NCBI GenBank assembly: GCA_910575245.1
Contig: CAJTEN010000018.1
Location: forward strand, 56,985-120,984
Source: Clostridia bacterium
Lineage (GTDB): Bacteria > Bacillota > Clostridia > Lachnospirales > Lachnospiraceae
Length of the DNA stretch: 64,000 bases
Direction: 5' to 3'
Below, one piece after another: positions 18,220-25,897 of the stretch; position 1 is the first letter of the stretch; every line of letters starts with the position of its first letter. The notes beneath the pieces were generated by a model. The model was not told the origin of the DNA. It did not search any database and saw only the letters and a list, made by a program, of their open reading frames with translations. Made by a program: the position numbers and the translations under genes.

Positions 18220-18246
18220 ATGACTACACCCGTTTACTTTGCATAG
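18220..18246 (+). CDS. Leader peptide B (MTTPVYFA)
   Basis: Eight codons ending GCA TAG, preceded by an AGAGGAGAAAG ribosome site (about 18202-18212). Length and terminal codons match leader A, although the residues between differ (only Met, Val and Ala are shared). Confidence 0.6.
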   Translation: MTTPVYFA

Positions 18247-18325
18247 CGCGGCTATTGCAAATAAAAAAATCGGTAATAGCCCGTGCATCCAGGGAAAGAC
18301 AAACAGGAGATGCATATGAGCTATG
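18242..18325 (+). promoter_or_regulatory. Translational attenuator B
   Basis: The leader stop codon opens a stem: GCGCGGCTATT (18246-18256) pairs with AATAGCC.CGTGC (18275-18286) with one bulge. The loop contains TTGCAA and AAAAATCGG, matching TTGCAGG and AAAATCG in attenuator A. CATAGC at the leader end (18242-18247) is complementary to GCTATG (18320-18325) just after the next start codon. No U-tract follows, so control of translation is more likely than transcription termination. Confidence 0.55.
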
Positions 18326-18909
18326 GAAAGAAAATAGAATACAGGATTATCCCCAGGGGATCCTTTCCGGTCATTCGAGGCTGTTCCGGCTGCGGCAGAA
18401 AGACACATTTCATAAACACGAAGAAATTCCGTGTGAATGCCAACGGCAATAAAATCGATGTCTGGCTGATCTACCAATGTGAGACGTGCAAACATACTCT
18501 GAATCTTGCGATATATGAAAGACAGAAGGTTTCGGCGATATCGGAGAAAGAATACCGGCGTTTTCTGGGGAATGAGGAACAGCTTGCAGAAGTGTATGGA
18601 CGGAATATGCAGTTATTCAGAAGTAACAAAGCGGAGATTGACTTTGAGAGATTAGAGTATGAATTTGTTGCGCTGCAGGAAGGAGCCATGGATGGTGAGT
18701 TTGGAGAGGGGACAGAGTTTATTGTATATAATCCCTACGGCTTGAAGATCCGCCCGGAAAAACAGATTGCCGGGATCTTAGGATTATCCAGAAGTCAGGT
18801 GAAAAAGCTGACGGAAAAGGGAGAGATAACACTGGAAAAGAGTTCGTCGCAGATGTTGTCCTTTCGATTTAATGGAAACTCTGATAAGCATAAGGAAACG
18901 CAGATCTGA
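18316..18909 (+). CDS. DUF1062-family protein: zinc ribbon plus S4-like RNA-binding segment
   Basis: A 197-residue protein starting MSYGKKIEYRII. CSGCGRKTHF and YQCETCKHTLNL supply four cysteines of a zinc ribbon with NTKKFRVNANGN between them. The C-terminal LKIRPEKQIAGILGLSRSQ followed by VKKLTEKGEI resembles the S4 RNA-binding motif. ATG 18316 lies 6 nt after CAGGAG and is preferred over ATG 18310. The combination suggests contact with RNA or ribosomes; that is inference, since the family has no established function known to me. Leader-peptide control fits a translation-related role. Confidence 0.75.
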   Translation: MSYGKKIEYRIIPRGSFPVIRGCSGCGRKTHFINTKKFRVNANGNKIDVWLIYQCETCKHTLNLAIYERQKVSAISEKEYRRFLGNEEQLAEVYGRNMQLFRSNKAEIDFERLEYEFVALQEGAMDGEFGEGTEFIVYNPYGLKIRPEKQIAGILGLSRSQVKKLTEKGEITLEKSSSQMLSFRFNGNSDKHKETQI

Positions 18910-19077
18910 TGAGGATAAGTTTCACGCATTCAGGGATATTGCAGGCATAGCCAACAATATCCGCGTGGAGGTAAGACTGAATATTAGGATAGTTTCCGGA
19001 AAATTATGTGGGGATAGTTTCAGAAATGACTTTGGAAACTTTGCACATGCTGTACCGGAAGGAGGAACGGATACATT

Positions 19078-19749
19078 ATGTTAGAGAGGATGAACCAGTT
19101 TTTTGAGAAGAGATTAGAAGGTTACGACGAGCATATGCGCACGGAGGTTGAGTGTGGAGCAGGATTCTATCAATTCACCGCCGAACAGCTTCCGAAGGCG
19201 GCAGGAGCCGAAGTCCTTGATCTGGGCTGCGGTACGGGACTCGAATTGGAAGAATACTTCCGAGTGAATCCCGGGGCACATATTACGGGAATCGATTTGT
19301 CTGAAGCCATGCTGCGCACGTTGGCCGGAAAGTTTCCGGACAAACATCTGAACCTTGTGAAAGGCTCTTATTTTGAAGTGCCCTTTGAGAAAGGGAAATT
19401 TAATGCGGCTGTGTCTGTGGAGTCGCTGCATCATTTTACGCGGGAGCAGAAATTGTCATTGTACCGGAAGCTCCTTTCCGCCCTGAAGCCGGGCGGATAT
19501 TTCATTCTGACAGATTATTTTGCCGAGTCGGAGGCGCTTGAGACGGAATACTTTAATAATCTGGCGAAGCTGAAGGAAGAACAGAATATCAGGGACAACG
19601 AATTTTACCACTATGATACACCGCTGACGGTGGAACACGAAGCGGAGGTGTTAAGAGAGGCCGGTTTTGCGGCAGTCAGTATTTTGAAAAACTGGGATAC
19701 GACTTATACATTGAAAGCGGAGGTTTATGATATCACGGCACAAACTTAA
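19078..19749 (+). CDS. Class I SAM-dependent methyltransferase
   Basis: A 223-residue protein with the Rossmann SAM-binding motif VLDLGCGTGLELEEY (about residues 46-60), the acidic loop GIDLSEAML and the post-II motif PGGYFILTDYF. It resembles small-molecule methyltransferases (Methyltransf_25/11). AAGGAGG lies at 19059-19065. Its last 17 nt overlap the convergent GNAT remnant. Substrate is not predictable from sequence. Confidence 0.85.
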   Translation: MLERMNQFFEKRLEGYDEHMRTEVECGAGFYQFTAEQLPKAAGAEVLDLGCGTGLELEEYFRVNPGAHITGIDLSEAMLRTLAGKFPDKHLNLVKGSYFEVPFEKGKFNAAVSVESLHHFTREQKLSLYRKLLSALKPGGYFILTDYFAESEALETEYFNNLAKLKEEQNIRDNEFYHYDTPLTVEHEAEVLREAGFAAVSILKNWDTTYTLKAEVYDITAQT

Positions 19750-20030
19750 AGATACACTTATTTGTCTCGCCAACTTCCACACGCATATCATTATTCTCGG
19801 GCAATTCTGCAATTTCAAGCAATTCCCCGTGAAGATATTCGCAGGTTTTTCTTGAGGGACAATTATCAGGATTGCAGGAAATAATAAGGTAGGGCATGTG
19901 ATGCCTTGCGGCAGGAAGAAATAAGAGTTCACATGCCTGTGCCGCATAATGATGGCCTCTGAATGCAGGTTCAATATGATAGCCAATATGTCCGCCGAAA
20001 TACAGTCCGTCTACTCTTTTATAAAAGTTC
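19733..20030 (-). pseudogene. GNAT acetyltransferase, C-terminal remnant
   Basis: On the minus strand, in a frame with no start codon, YFGGHIGYHIEPAFRGHHYA, then LIISCNPDNCPSRKTCEYLH and GELLEIAELP are the second half of a GNAT_3-type acetyltransferase: the acetyl-CoA loop, then the C-terminal strands to KFVP. The N-terminal half is missing. The remnant is joined to the 3' end of the next GNAT gene, whose stop codon it overlaps in another frame. Confidence 0.75.
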
Positions 20031-20480
20031 CATATTAATTGATTTATCGGTAAATCCGTAATCTGTGTACATTTTATAGGCGGCCTTGTTCCTGGCGTTT
20101 ACCTGTAGTTCAATTCCGTCGTACCCTTTTTGGAGTTGCATTTCTTTGAGAAAATCGAAGAATGCGTGTCCGATTCCTTTCCCACGATACTTTTCATCTA
20201 CAGCCATGGAATCAATAAAAATGGTATTTCTTGTCACCTGATTGGGACTTTGTATGTGGCGGTATATGATAAATAGAATACCTGCCACATGTTCTTCATA
20301 TTCTGCGACAAAAAAGGTTTTGTCCTTCACAGCTTGCATATACATTTCCTGGGGGAATACGGATTCACAGTTTTTGTAAATGTCCGGACGCCAGTCAACA
20401 TGCATTTGATGCACCTGTTTCATAATTGCTTCTGCCGTATTGTATTCGTCCAATCTTGCATTTCTGATATGAATATTCAT
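20019..20480 (-). CDS. GNAT-family N-acetyltransferase
   Basis: A 153-residue acetyltransferase. The acetyl-CoA pyrophosphate loop is DEKYRGKGIGHAFFDFL and strand 5 is GIELQVNARNKAAYKMY, the classical GNAT pattern. The start is ATG 20480, 6-7 nt after GGAGGA; the ATG at 20486 directly abuts that site. It is transcribed leftward, separate from the GNAT/20532 pair upstream. Substrate is unknown. Confidence 0.85.
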   Translation of the reverse strand: MNIHIRNARLDEYNTAEAIMKQVHQMHVDWRPDIYKNCESVFPQEMYMQAVKDKTFFVAEYEEHVAGILFIIYRHIQSPNQVTRNTIFIDSMAVDEKYRGKGIGHAFFDFLKEMQLQKGYDGIELQVNARNKAAYKMYTDYGFTDKSINMELL

Positions 20481-20531
20481 GATCATTCCTCCGAATGTTG
20501 TTTGATGTTTATATTACTGACTGCTGTATTA

Positions 20532-21011
20532 TTATGAGGTGTTTTCAGGAAATGCTGACAGATCAACAAATTCATGCTTCTTCATAGCCTCTTCTTTAGA
20601 AGAGAAAAGGGTGATTTCCTTACATGGTACGGCATGTTTTCTCCAATTATCTGGATGGTTCAGTAAGTCCCTGAAATCGGAAGCAATTACGTAACAGTTT
20701 TTATCATTGTCGATATAACAGATTGACGCCTGACCGTTCAAGTCACTTATTTCACCTAACGTTCCAAGGAAACCGCCTGCCCCATCCGTGGCCATAATAT
20801 CTATTCGCGGAATGGCATAAAAATCTATTGTTGGAATATTGTCATCAAAAATGAAATGTATATTGTACTTATCAGCAAGAAAATCGTACGCATCGCATTT
20901 ATCTTTCACCGGCATAGCGTAAATGGTTGTTCCGGCTGGTATGATCCTGGTATTTTGAATATAAACACTCGTACAGGAATTAGTTGTCATATCTAAATAC
21001 ATCGTATTCAT
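20532..21011 (-). CDS. Hypothetical protein, SUKH/Smi1-like in part
   Basis: A 159-residue cytoplasmic protein. The segment FYAIPRIDIMATDGAGGFLG resembles the 'DG.GG' core of SUKH/Smi1-like folds, followed by ASICYIDNDKNCYVIA. I do not recognise it firmly. Its ATG overlaps the stop of the upstream GNAT gene (ATGA), so the two are translationally coupled. SUKH-like proteins are often immunity or anti-toxin partners, but no toxin is adjacent. Confidence 0.6.
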   Translation of the reverse strand: MNTMYLDMTTNSCTSVYIQNTRIIPAGTTIYAMPVKDKCDAYDFLADKYNIHFIFDDNIPTIDFYAIPRIDIMATDGAGGFLGTLGEISDLNGQASICYIDNDKNCYVIASDFRDLLNHPDNWRKHAVPCKEITLFSSKEEAMKKHEFVDLSAFPENTS

Positions 21012-21490
21012 AGCGCCAGCTCCATAACGATATATTCTCCCTCGTCAATTACAGTAAATCCGTTCTTTTTCCAGAAAGCATTACTCTGGGGGTTGCCCTG
21101 GTCAACACCAAGGCGAATCTTCCGGTAACCGGATCCGTGCAAATGCGCTGCACACTCTTGGATGATTCTTGAGCCGATGCCTTGATTCTGGTAATTTGAA
21201 TTCATCATAAAGAGCCCTATAAAGCCGGTATCTTCTGTCGGATAGCCAAGAATCAGATCCATGACCGCTGTCAATATCTCTCCGTCGAAAAAGCCGAGAT
21301 AAAATTTGTCTTCCAGGGTTTTACCAGGCGGAAGTGCGGCCATGTCCTTTAAGATGCTTTCCTTTGTAACAAAGGGAGGATGATATTGATAGAAAATTTC
21401 ATTTTCTATGCTCAAAGTGTATATCAAATCCACATCTTCCGCGTTTAGTCTTCGTACTTCAAATGTGTTGGATAATTGTGTTATATTCAT
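21008..21490 (-). CDS. GNAT-family N-acetyltransferase
   Basis: A 160-residue GNAT. MMNSNYQNQGIGSRIIQECA is the acetyl-CoA loop, and LGVDQGNPQSNAFWKKNGF is strand 5 and helix 4. ATG 21490 is used because AGGAGAG precedes it; the ORF extends 7 codons further without a ribosome site. It is the first gene of a two-gene unit with the 20532 gene (4-nt overlap). Confidence 0.85.
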   Translation of the reverse strand: MNITQLSNTFEVRRLNAEDVDLIYTLSIENEIFYQYHPPFVTKESILKDMAALPPGKTLEDKFYLGFFDGEILTAVMDLILGYPTEDTGFIGLFMMNSNYQNQGIGSRIIQECAAHLHGSGYRKIRLGVDQGNPQSNAFWKKNGFTVIDEGEYIVMELAL

Positions 21491-21519
21491 ATGATTTTTA
21501 CTCTCCTGCAAGCATATTT

Positions 21520-21582
21520 TTATAAGTGTCTTTCCATTGGTGTATACCGGATTCCATGATAGATTCTTTCCGTATCTGTATT
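21520..21582 (-). pseudogene. Fossil 3' end of a second copy of the 34033 GNAT gene
   Basis: Reading leftward, the frame gives NTDTERIYHGIRYTPMERHL and a stop, against NTDTERIWHGIRYTPMEMYL at the end of the intact gene at 34033. Sequence just upstream (21583-21640) matches the intact copy's 5' flank (ATTTAACATAGCACAG, TTTACAATAATC) near 34545-34590. The coding body between has been deleted. Confidence 0.8.
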
Positions 21583-21854
21583 CCTGATTTTATGAATTTA
21601 ACATAGCACAGGTTGAAGCCTTTTACAATAATCGAAATAATAGTTACTTTTCACAGATCAGGATTCGTGGATATCATAGTTTAAGTACATAAGCGATTAT
21701 GCGTCTGTTCCCGGCTTGTAAAAGCGGGGGAGGGTTATGAAACAGCGCATGTTACTATGAGCGGCTAAGACGTGAATAGCAGCTTTTTGAGAACTATTTT
21801 TTATTGTAGCAAAACTATGACATACCACTGGCATATATACTGTGATATACTATC

Positions 21855-21950
21855 TATAGTTAGCGACATGGAAATTTCGTTTTCGGTCTTGTAGAAGCTA
21901 TCGTCTATGGCTCCTGCAAGAGCCGGAAACAGAAATTTGTTATGTCATTT
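21855..21950. repeat. Dispersed inverted-repeat element, copy 1
   Basis: A block beginning TATAGTTAGCGACAT, passing through GTTTTCGG and GGCTCCTGCAAGAGCC, and ending CCGGAAACAGAAATTT-GTTATGTC. The two ends are imperfect inverted repeats of each other. Related copies lie at 25800-25880 and 41237-41295, and the end motif recurs near 46998. Confidence 0.75.
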
Positions 21951-22019
21951 ATTATAAATTCTTGTGTCCTTGCTGTCCTCGACACAAGTGCCTTACATTC
22001 TGATTATAGTGTAATGTTT

Positions 22020-22250
22020 GAAAAATAACAATACTGCGTAACAGTGAGGCCAAAGGCTGAACTGTTACAAGGTTACTATTCACGGTGCCTTGCACCCTGC
22101 TGCAAGGCATCCGGCCGATAAAGCTACGGTTTCAGGCATCCAGCCCCTCGCCGAAGGCGACTTTTCATGGGCTGGATGCGTTACAGTTCGCGGACGGTTA
22201 GGCCGTGAACTGTAACGTTACAAGGGCGAAATATTACTATGTTACTGTAA
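22020..22250. repeat. Cluster of stacked inverted repeats
   Basis: At least four hairpins in 230 nt with no gene: GTAACAGT/ACTGTTAC, TGCCTTGCA/TGCAAGGCA, CATCCAGCCC/GGGCTGGATG, and GTTACAGTTC/GAACTGTAAC. The outer GTAACAGTTC-type motif recurs at 29360-29389 and in a variant at 32027-32071. No T-tract suggests simple termination. Confidence 0.75.
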
Positions 22251-22286
22251 AGATTTAAAATATGAGATTACAGGAGGAGACCATTC

Positions 22287-23126
22287 ATGAACAGAAATCC
22301 CGGCGACAAAGCAGATATTCTGTTAGAAAAGTTAAAAGAAGATTCCGAAGAATACAAGTATCTTGAGACAGACGGGTATAGTCCGGGCGAAAAGAAAAAC
22401 GCAATCCGTTCGCTTATGAATATCCGTATGCCGGGGAAGTTCTCGGATGAACTTCGGCATTTGCAGGACAACTATCTGCAGGATGAGCTTGAAGCAAAGG
22501 GGGCAGTGAGTCTGGCGGATATTCCTGCTATAAGAGAGCAGTACGGCAGTACGGCTTCTTTTGCCGGGAAGATATCGCTCTGGCAGGGGGATATTACAAG
22601 GCTGAAGGCTGGGGCGATCGTAAATGCTGCCAATTCGCAGATGCTGGGATGTTTCGTGCCATGCCACAGGTGCATCGATAATGCCATTCACAGTGCGGCG
22701 GGTATGCAGCTTCGGGAAGAGTGCCACCAGATCATGAGCGGCAGACGGATGAAATATGGCAGGAAATATGAAGAGCCGACAGGCACGGCCACTTTGACGA
22801 AGGGGTATAATCTGCCCTGTGATTATGTCATTCATACAGTGGGGCCGATCGTGTATGGCAGCCTGAACGATGCACTCTGCGAGGATCTGCGTAACTGCTA
22901 TGAAAATGTCCTGCGGTGCTGTATGGAAAATCATATCAGGTCAGTTGCGTTCTGCTGTATTTCAACAGGGGAATTTCATTTTCCGAATGAAAAGGCGGCG
23001 GAAATCGCCTGTGAGACAGTTGCTGATTTCCTGAAAAGGTATGGTGAATCTATGGAGCGGATTGTTTTCAATGTCTTTAAGGACAGTGACAGAGTTATCT
23101 ATGAAAAGATTCTTTCCCGTTTCTGA
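22287..23126 (+). CDS. Zinc-containing macrodomain ADP-ribosyl hydrolase
   Basis: A 279-residue protein. An N-terminal helical region (about 1-85) precedes a macrodomain: ISLWQGDITRLKAGAIVNAA (GDIT and VNAAN ADP-ribose contacts), the zinc site GCFVPCHRCIDNAIH, GTATLTKGYNLPCDYVIHTV, and CCISTGEFHFP. Zn-macro proteins of this type remove ADP-ribose from proteins and in some Firmicutes and fungi pair with SirTM and lipoylated GcvH-L, neither of which is visible here. AGGAGG precedes the ATG. Confidence 0.88.
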   Translation: MNRNPGDKADILLEKLKEDSEEYKYLETDGYSPGEKKNAIRSLMNIRMPGKFSDELRHLQDNYLQDELEAKGAVSLADIPAIREQYGSTASFAGKISLWQGDITRLKAGAIVNAANSQMLGCFVPCHRCIDNAIHSAAGMQLREECHQIMSGRRMKYGRKYEEPTGTATLTKGYNLPCDYVIHTVGPIVYGSLNDALCEDLRNCYENVLRCCMENHIRSVAFCCISTGEFHFPNEKAAEIACETVADFLKRYGESMERIVFNVFKDSDRVIYEKILSRF

Positions 23127-23246
23127 CCGGGAATTGCATACCTGCTGGCTGTCAGGCGCCTTGTTTTGGTCAGGAGGGTGTAAATACGCTTGCACTGATT
23201 CGGGATGACATGCTCATCGGTGTTCAGAGGAAATTTAACCTTCCTG

Positions 23247-23307
23247 TTGACAAATACGACTACATGGAGTAGACTAACACGTAAGTAATAAGACTATACG
23301 GAGTAGT
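23247..23307 (+). promoter_or_regulatory. Promoter with two BlaI-type operators
   Basis: TTGACA (23247-23252), a 17-nt spacer and TAGACT (23270-23275). Two related sites, GACTACATGGAGTAG (within 23258-23274) and GACTATACGGAGTAGT (23292-23307), each hold a CTAC...GTAG-type dyad. The first overlaps the promoter spacer and -10. The downstream repressor is the likely ligand. Confidence 0.7.
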
Positions 23308-23329
23308 ATTATAAACGGAGGACAGGAAT

Positions 23330-23692
23330 ATGGCAGAAATACAGCTAGGGGTAATCGAAGCCCGTTTTGCGGACATGATCTGGGAGCGTGAACCGGTCAC
23401 GTCCTCCGAACTGGTGAAACTGGCGGCGGAGGCTTTTTCATGGAAAAGGACAACAACTCATACTGTTCTGAAGCGGTTATGCGATAAGGGTCTGTTCGAA
23501 AATAACAAGGGTACGGTCACCTGTCTGATTTCCCGCCCGCAGTTCCATTCCATGCAGAGCAGGAAGTTCGTGGAGGATGCTTTCGATGGATCGCTCCCCG
23601 CTTTTGTTGCCGCATTTGTGAGGGACAGGGCGCTGACGGCTGAGGAAGCGGCAGAGATCCGGGCGATGATTGATCAGGCGGAGGAGAGATAG
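23330..23692 (+). CDS. BlaI/MecI/CopY-family repressor
   Basis: A 120-residue winged-helix repressor: EIQLGVIEARFADMIWEREP, then the recognition helix region WKRTTTHTVLKRLCDKGLF, and a C-terminal helical dimerisation part. CGGAGGACAG precedes the ATG. Two nucleotides separate it from the M56 sensor gene. It is only distantly similar to the BlaI at 6772, so the two pairs are probably independent regulators with different operators (compare 6699-6756). Confidence 0.9.
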   Translation: MAEIQLGVIEARFADMIWEREPVTSSELVKLAAEAFSWKRTTTHTVLKRLCDKGLFENNKGTVTCLISRPQFHSMQSRKFVEDAFDGSLPAFVAAFVRDRALTAEEAAEIRAMIDQAEER

Positions 23693-23694
23693 AG

Positions 23695-25797
23695 ATGGAT
23701 GCGGTCTTTTTGAAACTACTCAATATGAGTATAACGGCAGGATGGCTCATTCTGGCGGTTCTTGTCCTGCGGCTGTTTCTGAAGAAAGCGCCGAAATGGC
23801 TGTCCTGTGTATTATGGGCCATTGTGGCCGTCCGGCTGGTCTGTCCGGTTTCTTTCGAAAGTGCATTCAGCCTGATACCGAGTGCGGAAACTGTCAGTCC
23901 TGAGGTTGTAAATTATGCAAAAGAGCCGGAGATTGACAGCGGGGTTCCAGTCATTGATGATGTGTTGAATCCGATCGTCCGTGAGAATTTTGCGCAGGCG
24001 CCCGGAGCAAGCGTCAATCCTCTGCAGGTCTGGATATGGATAGCGAGTGTTATATGGGCGGCCGGGCTAACTGTTATGCTTGGGTATGCATTGGTAAGTT
24101 GTCTGAGGATACGGGGAAAGGTGCGGGAGTCGGCGCCTTTACGGGATAATATCAGGATTTGCGATGCGGTGCAGTCGCCTTTTATTCTCGGCGCTATCAG
24201 GCCACGGATCTATCTCTCTTCCGGTATGGATGAGGAACAGATGGCCTATGTGCTGGCACATGAATGGGCGCATCTGAAAAGAGGGGATTATTTCTGGAAG
24301 CCTTTTGCGTACATGCTGCTTTCGGTATACTGGTTTCATCCGCTGGTATGGGCGGCTTATTTTCTGTTCTGCAGGGACGTGGAGCTTGCCTGTGATGAGA
24401 AGGCGGTCAAAGACATGGATTTTGACGGAAAGAAGGCATATTGCCGGGCACTGCTTGCCTGTAGTATGCCGGGAAGAGTGATGCTGTCCTATCCGCTGGC
24501 CTTCGGGGAGGGGAGAGTGAGGCAGAGGGTGAAGCTTATCCTGCATTACAAGAAACCTGCATTCTGGGTGGTGACGGCGGCTGTTATTGTATGTGGGGCG
24601 GTGGCGGTCTGCTTTTTAACCGATCCGAGGCCGGGGAACGATGTCGGAGACGGGACAGGCGAAGAACAGGAACTGGGCGACATTATTCCCATGGTCATGG
24701 TGCATGGCCGGTATTACTATGATACTGGCAGAACCATTGTCAGAACGGGTGTAAATACAGATACAGATGGTGAAATTCTCTCCTCGGTGAATGTCTGGGA
24801 GAGACCGCAGGAAAATGACCAGTCCAATTTCGGCGCAGGCTATGGTTACCGGTACGGCGTCGGAGATACGATCGAGGTCTATATGGATGAAAAGTGGGCG
24901 GTTTTTGAGTACCGCAGCGGTGACGGGAGCCAGATCCGGTACCTTGACCAGTGGTACAGTAAAGGAGACTTGTCCGATGAGACGATAGAATGGCTGGAAT
25001 GGTATAACAGTCTGCCCGAAGAGGAACAGCTTGCGGTGAATTATGTTCCGCACGATATTTATGAACTGGCAGGGTATGGAACAGGATCGGATGTGCCTGT
25101 TATGACAGAGGATGCGCCATATGAGGAAGAGCAGGAAGGAACCGTTACGTTCACCGGCATCATTGTCGGGAATACGATGGACAGTCTGGCACCGCTTATT
25201 CTGGTACAGCCGACGGGAGATGAGATTCCTTATGATAACGTCTGCTTTGAACTGTCTGATGAGGAAGCAGATTGGGCAGAGCAGATAAACAGTGCTGTCA
25301 TTATTACCTGTAAGGATGCCTTTAAAGAGACACAGCCGGTTTATGGCGAATTGCTCTCCATAAGCCGGGCGGAAGCCGAACCTGACCTGCAGGCCATGTT
25401 CGATGCCTTCGGGATTTCTGTTCGCCTGCCGGGAAACGGAAGCTGGATACAGGACAGGGAATACAGACAGCCGGATGAGAATACGATGGAGATTTCTTAC
25501 TATGATGCGATCGCAAAAGCGGATTGTACGTTGCTGGCTGTGAAGAATGGAAGCCCCGGACTGCCTGAGACTGCATATGATGCATCGCGGGAAGAGACTT
25601 GGGGAGGCCATTCAGGTTCCGGTGAATATGTGGATGTCAGGGTACAGCGCTCGGCCGACGGTAAACAGGTACTCGCCACTTGGGCATACGGAGAGTATCA
25701 GTTTGCGATTCTGGCTGATATACTTTGGGAGGAGCCCGGTGAAGTGGATGCGGGGCCGATACCGAAAACGGCGCTTTCTGTTATCAGTAATTTGTAG
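23695..25797 (+). CDS. M56 (BlaR1-like) membrane metalloprotease sensor
   Basis: A 700-residue sensor. Hydrophobic segments lie at about residues 8-26, 33-50, 107-128 and 298-313. The protease motif HEWAHLKRGD has HExxH at residues 189-193, followed by DVELACDEKAV with the third ligand region. The external C-terminal part (about 385 residues) is acidic and unlike a penicillin-binding domain. It contains a segment (GTVTFTGIIVGNTMDSLAPL) resembling small DUF3221-like beta domains. Function with the adjacent repressor is inferred from the family. Confidence 0.87.
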   Translation: MDAVFLKLLNMSITAGWLILAVLVLRLFLKKAPKWLSCVLWAIVAVRLVCPVSFESAFSLIPSAETVSPEVVNYAKEPEIDSGVPVIDDVLNPIVRENFAQAPGASVNPLQVWIWIASVIWAAGLTVMLGYALVSCLRIRGKVRESAPLRDNIRICDAVQSPFILGAIRPRIYLSSGMDEEQMAYVLAHEWAHLKRGDYFWKPFAYMLLSVYWFHPLVWAAYFLFCRDVELACDEKAVKDMDFDGKKAYCRALLACSMPGRVMLSYPLAFGEGRVRQRVKLILHYKKPAFWVVTAAVIVCGAVAVCFLTDPRPGNDVGDGTGEEQELGDIIPMVMVHGRYYYDTGRTIVRTGVNTDTDGEILSSVNVWERPQENDQSNFGAGYGYRYGVGDTIEVYMDEKWAVFEYRSGDGSQIRYLDQWYSKGDLSDETIEWLEWYNSLPEEEQLAVNYVPHDIYELAGYGTGSDVPVMTEDAPYEEEQEGTVTFTGIIVGNTMDSLAPLILVQPTGDEIPYDNVCFELSDEEADWAEQINSAVIITCKDAFKETQPVYGELLSISRAEAEPDLQAMFDAFGISVRLPGNGSWIQDREYRQPDENTMEISYYDAIAKADCTLLAVKNGSPGLPETAYDASREETWGGHSGSGEYVDVRVQRSADGKQVLATWAYGEYQFAILADILWEEPGEVDAGPIPKTALSVISNL

Positions 25798-25799
25798 AT

Positions 25800-25880
25800 T
25801 CTGTTTCCGGCTCTTGCAGGAGCCATATACGGCAGCTTCTGCAAGGCCGAAAACAAAATTATTAATGTCGTTAACTATAG
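25800..25880. repeat. Dispersed inverted-repeat element, copy 2
   Basis: Runs from TCTGTTTCCGGCTCTTGCAG through CTTCTGCAAGGCCGAAAAC to AATGTCGTTAACTATAG. It is the reverse-complement orientation of copy 1 and lies immediately before the double-GNAT gene. Confidence 0.75.
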
Positions 25881-25897
25881 AAAAGGATGGAACTAAG

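Noticed and set aside
18872..19084. 70-residue plus-strand ORF between DUF1062 and the methyltransferase
   Set aside because: Overlaps the DUF1062 gene's end and the methyltransferase start, no ribosome site, no motif.
23187..23273. Short frame LALIRDDMLIGVQRKFNL before the second BlaI gene
   Set aside because: Looks like a gene tail but is unrecognised and overlaps the promoter; too little to annotate.
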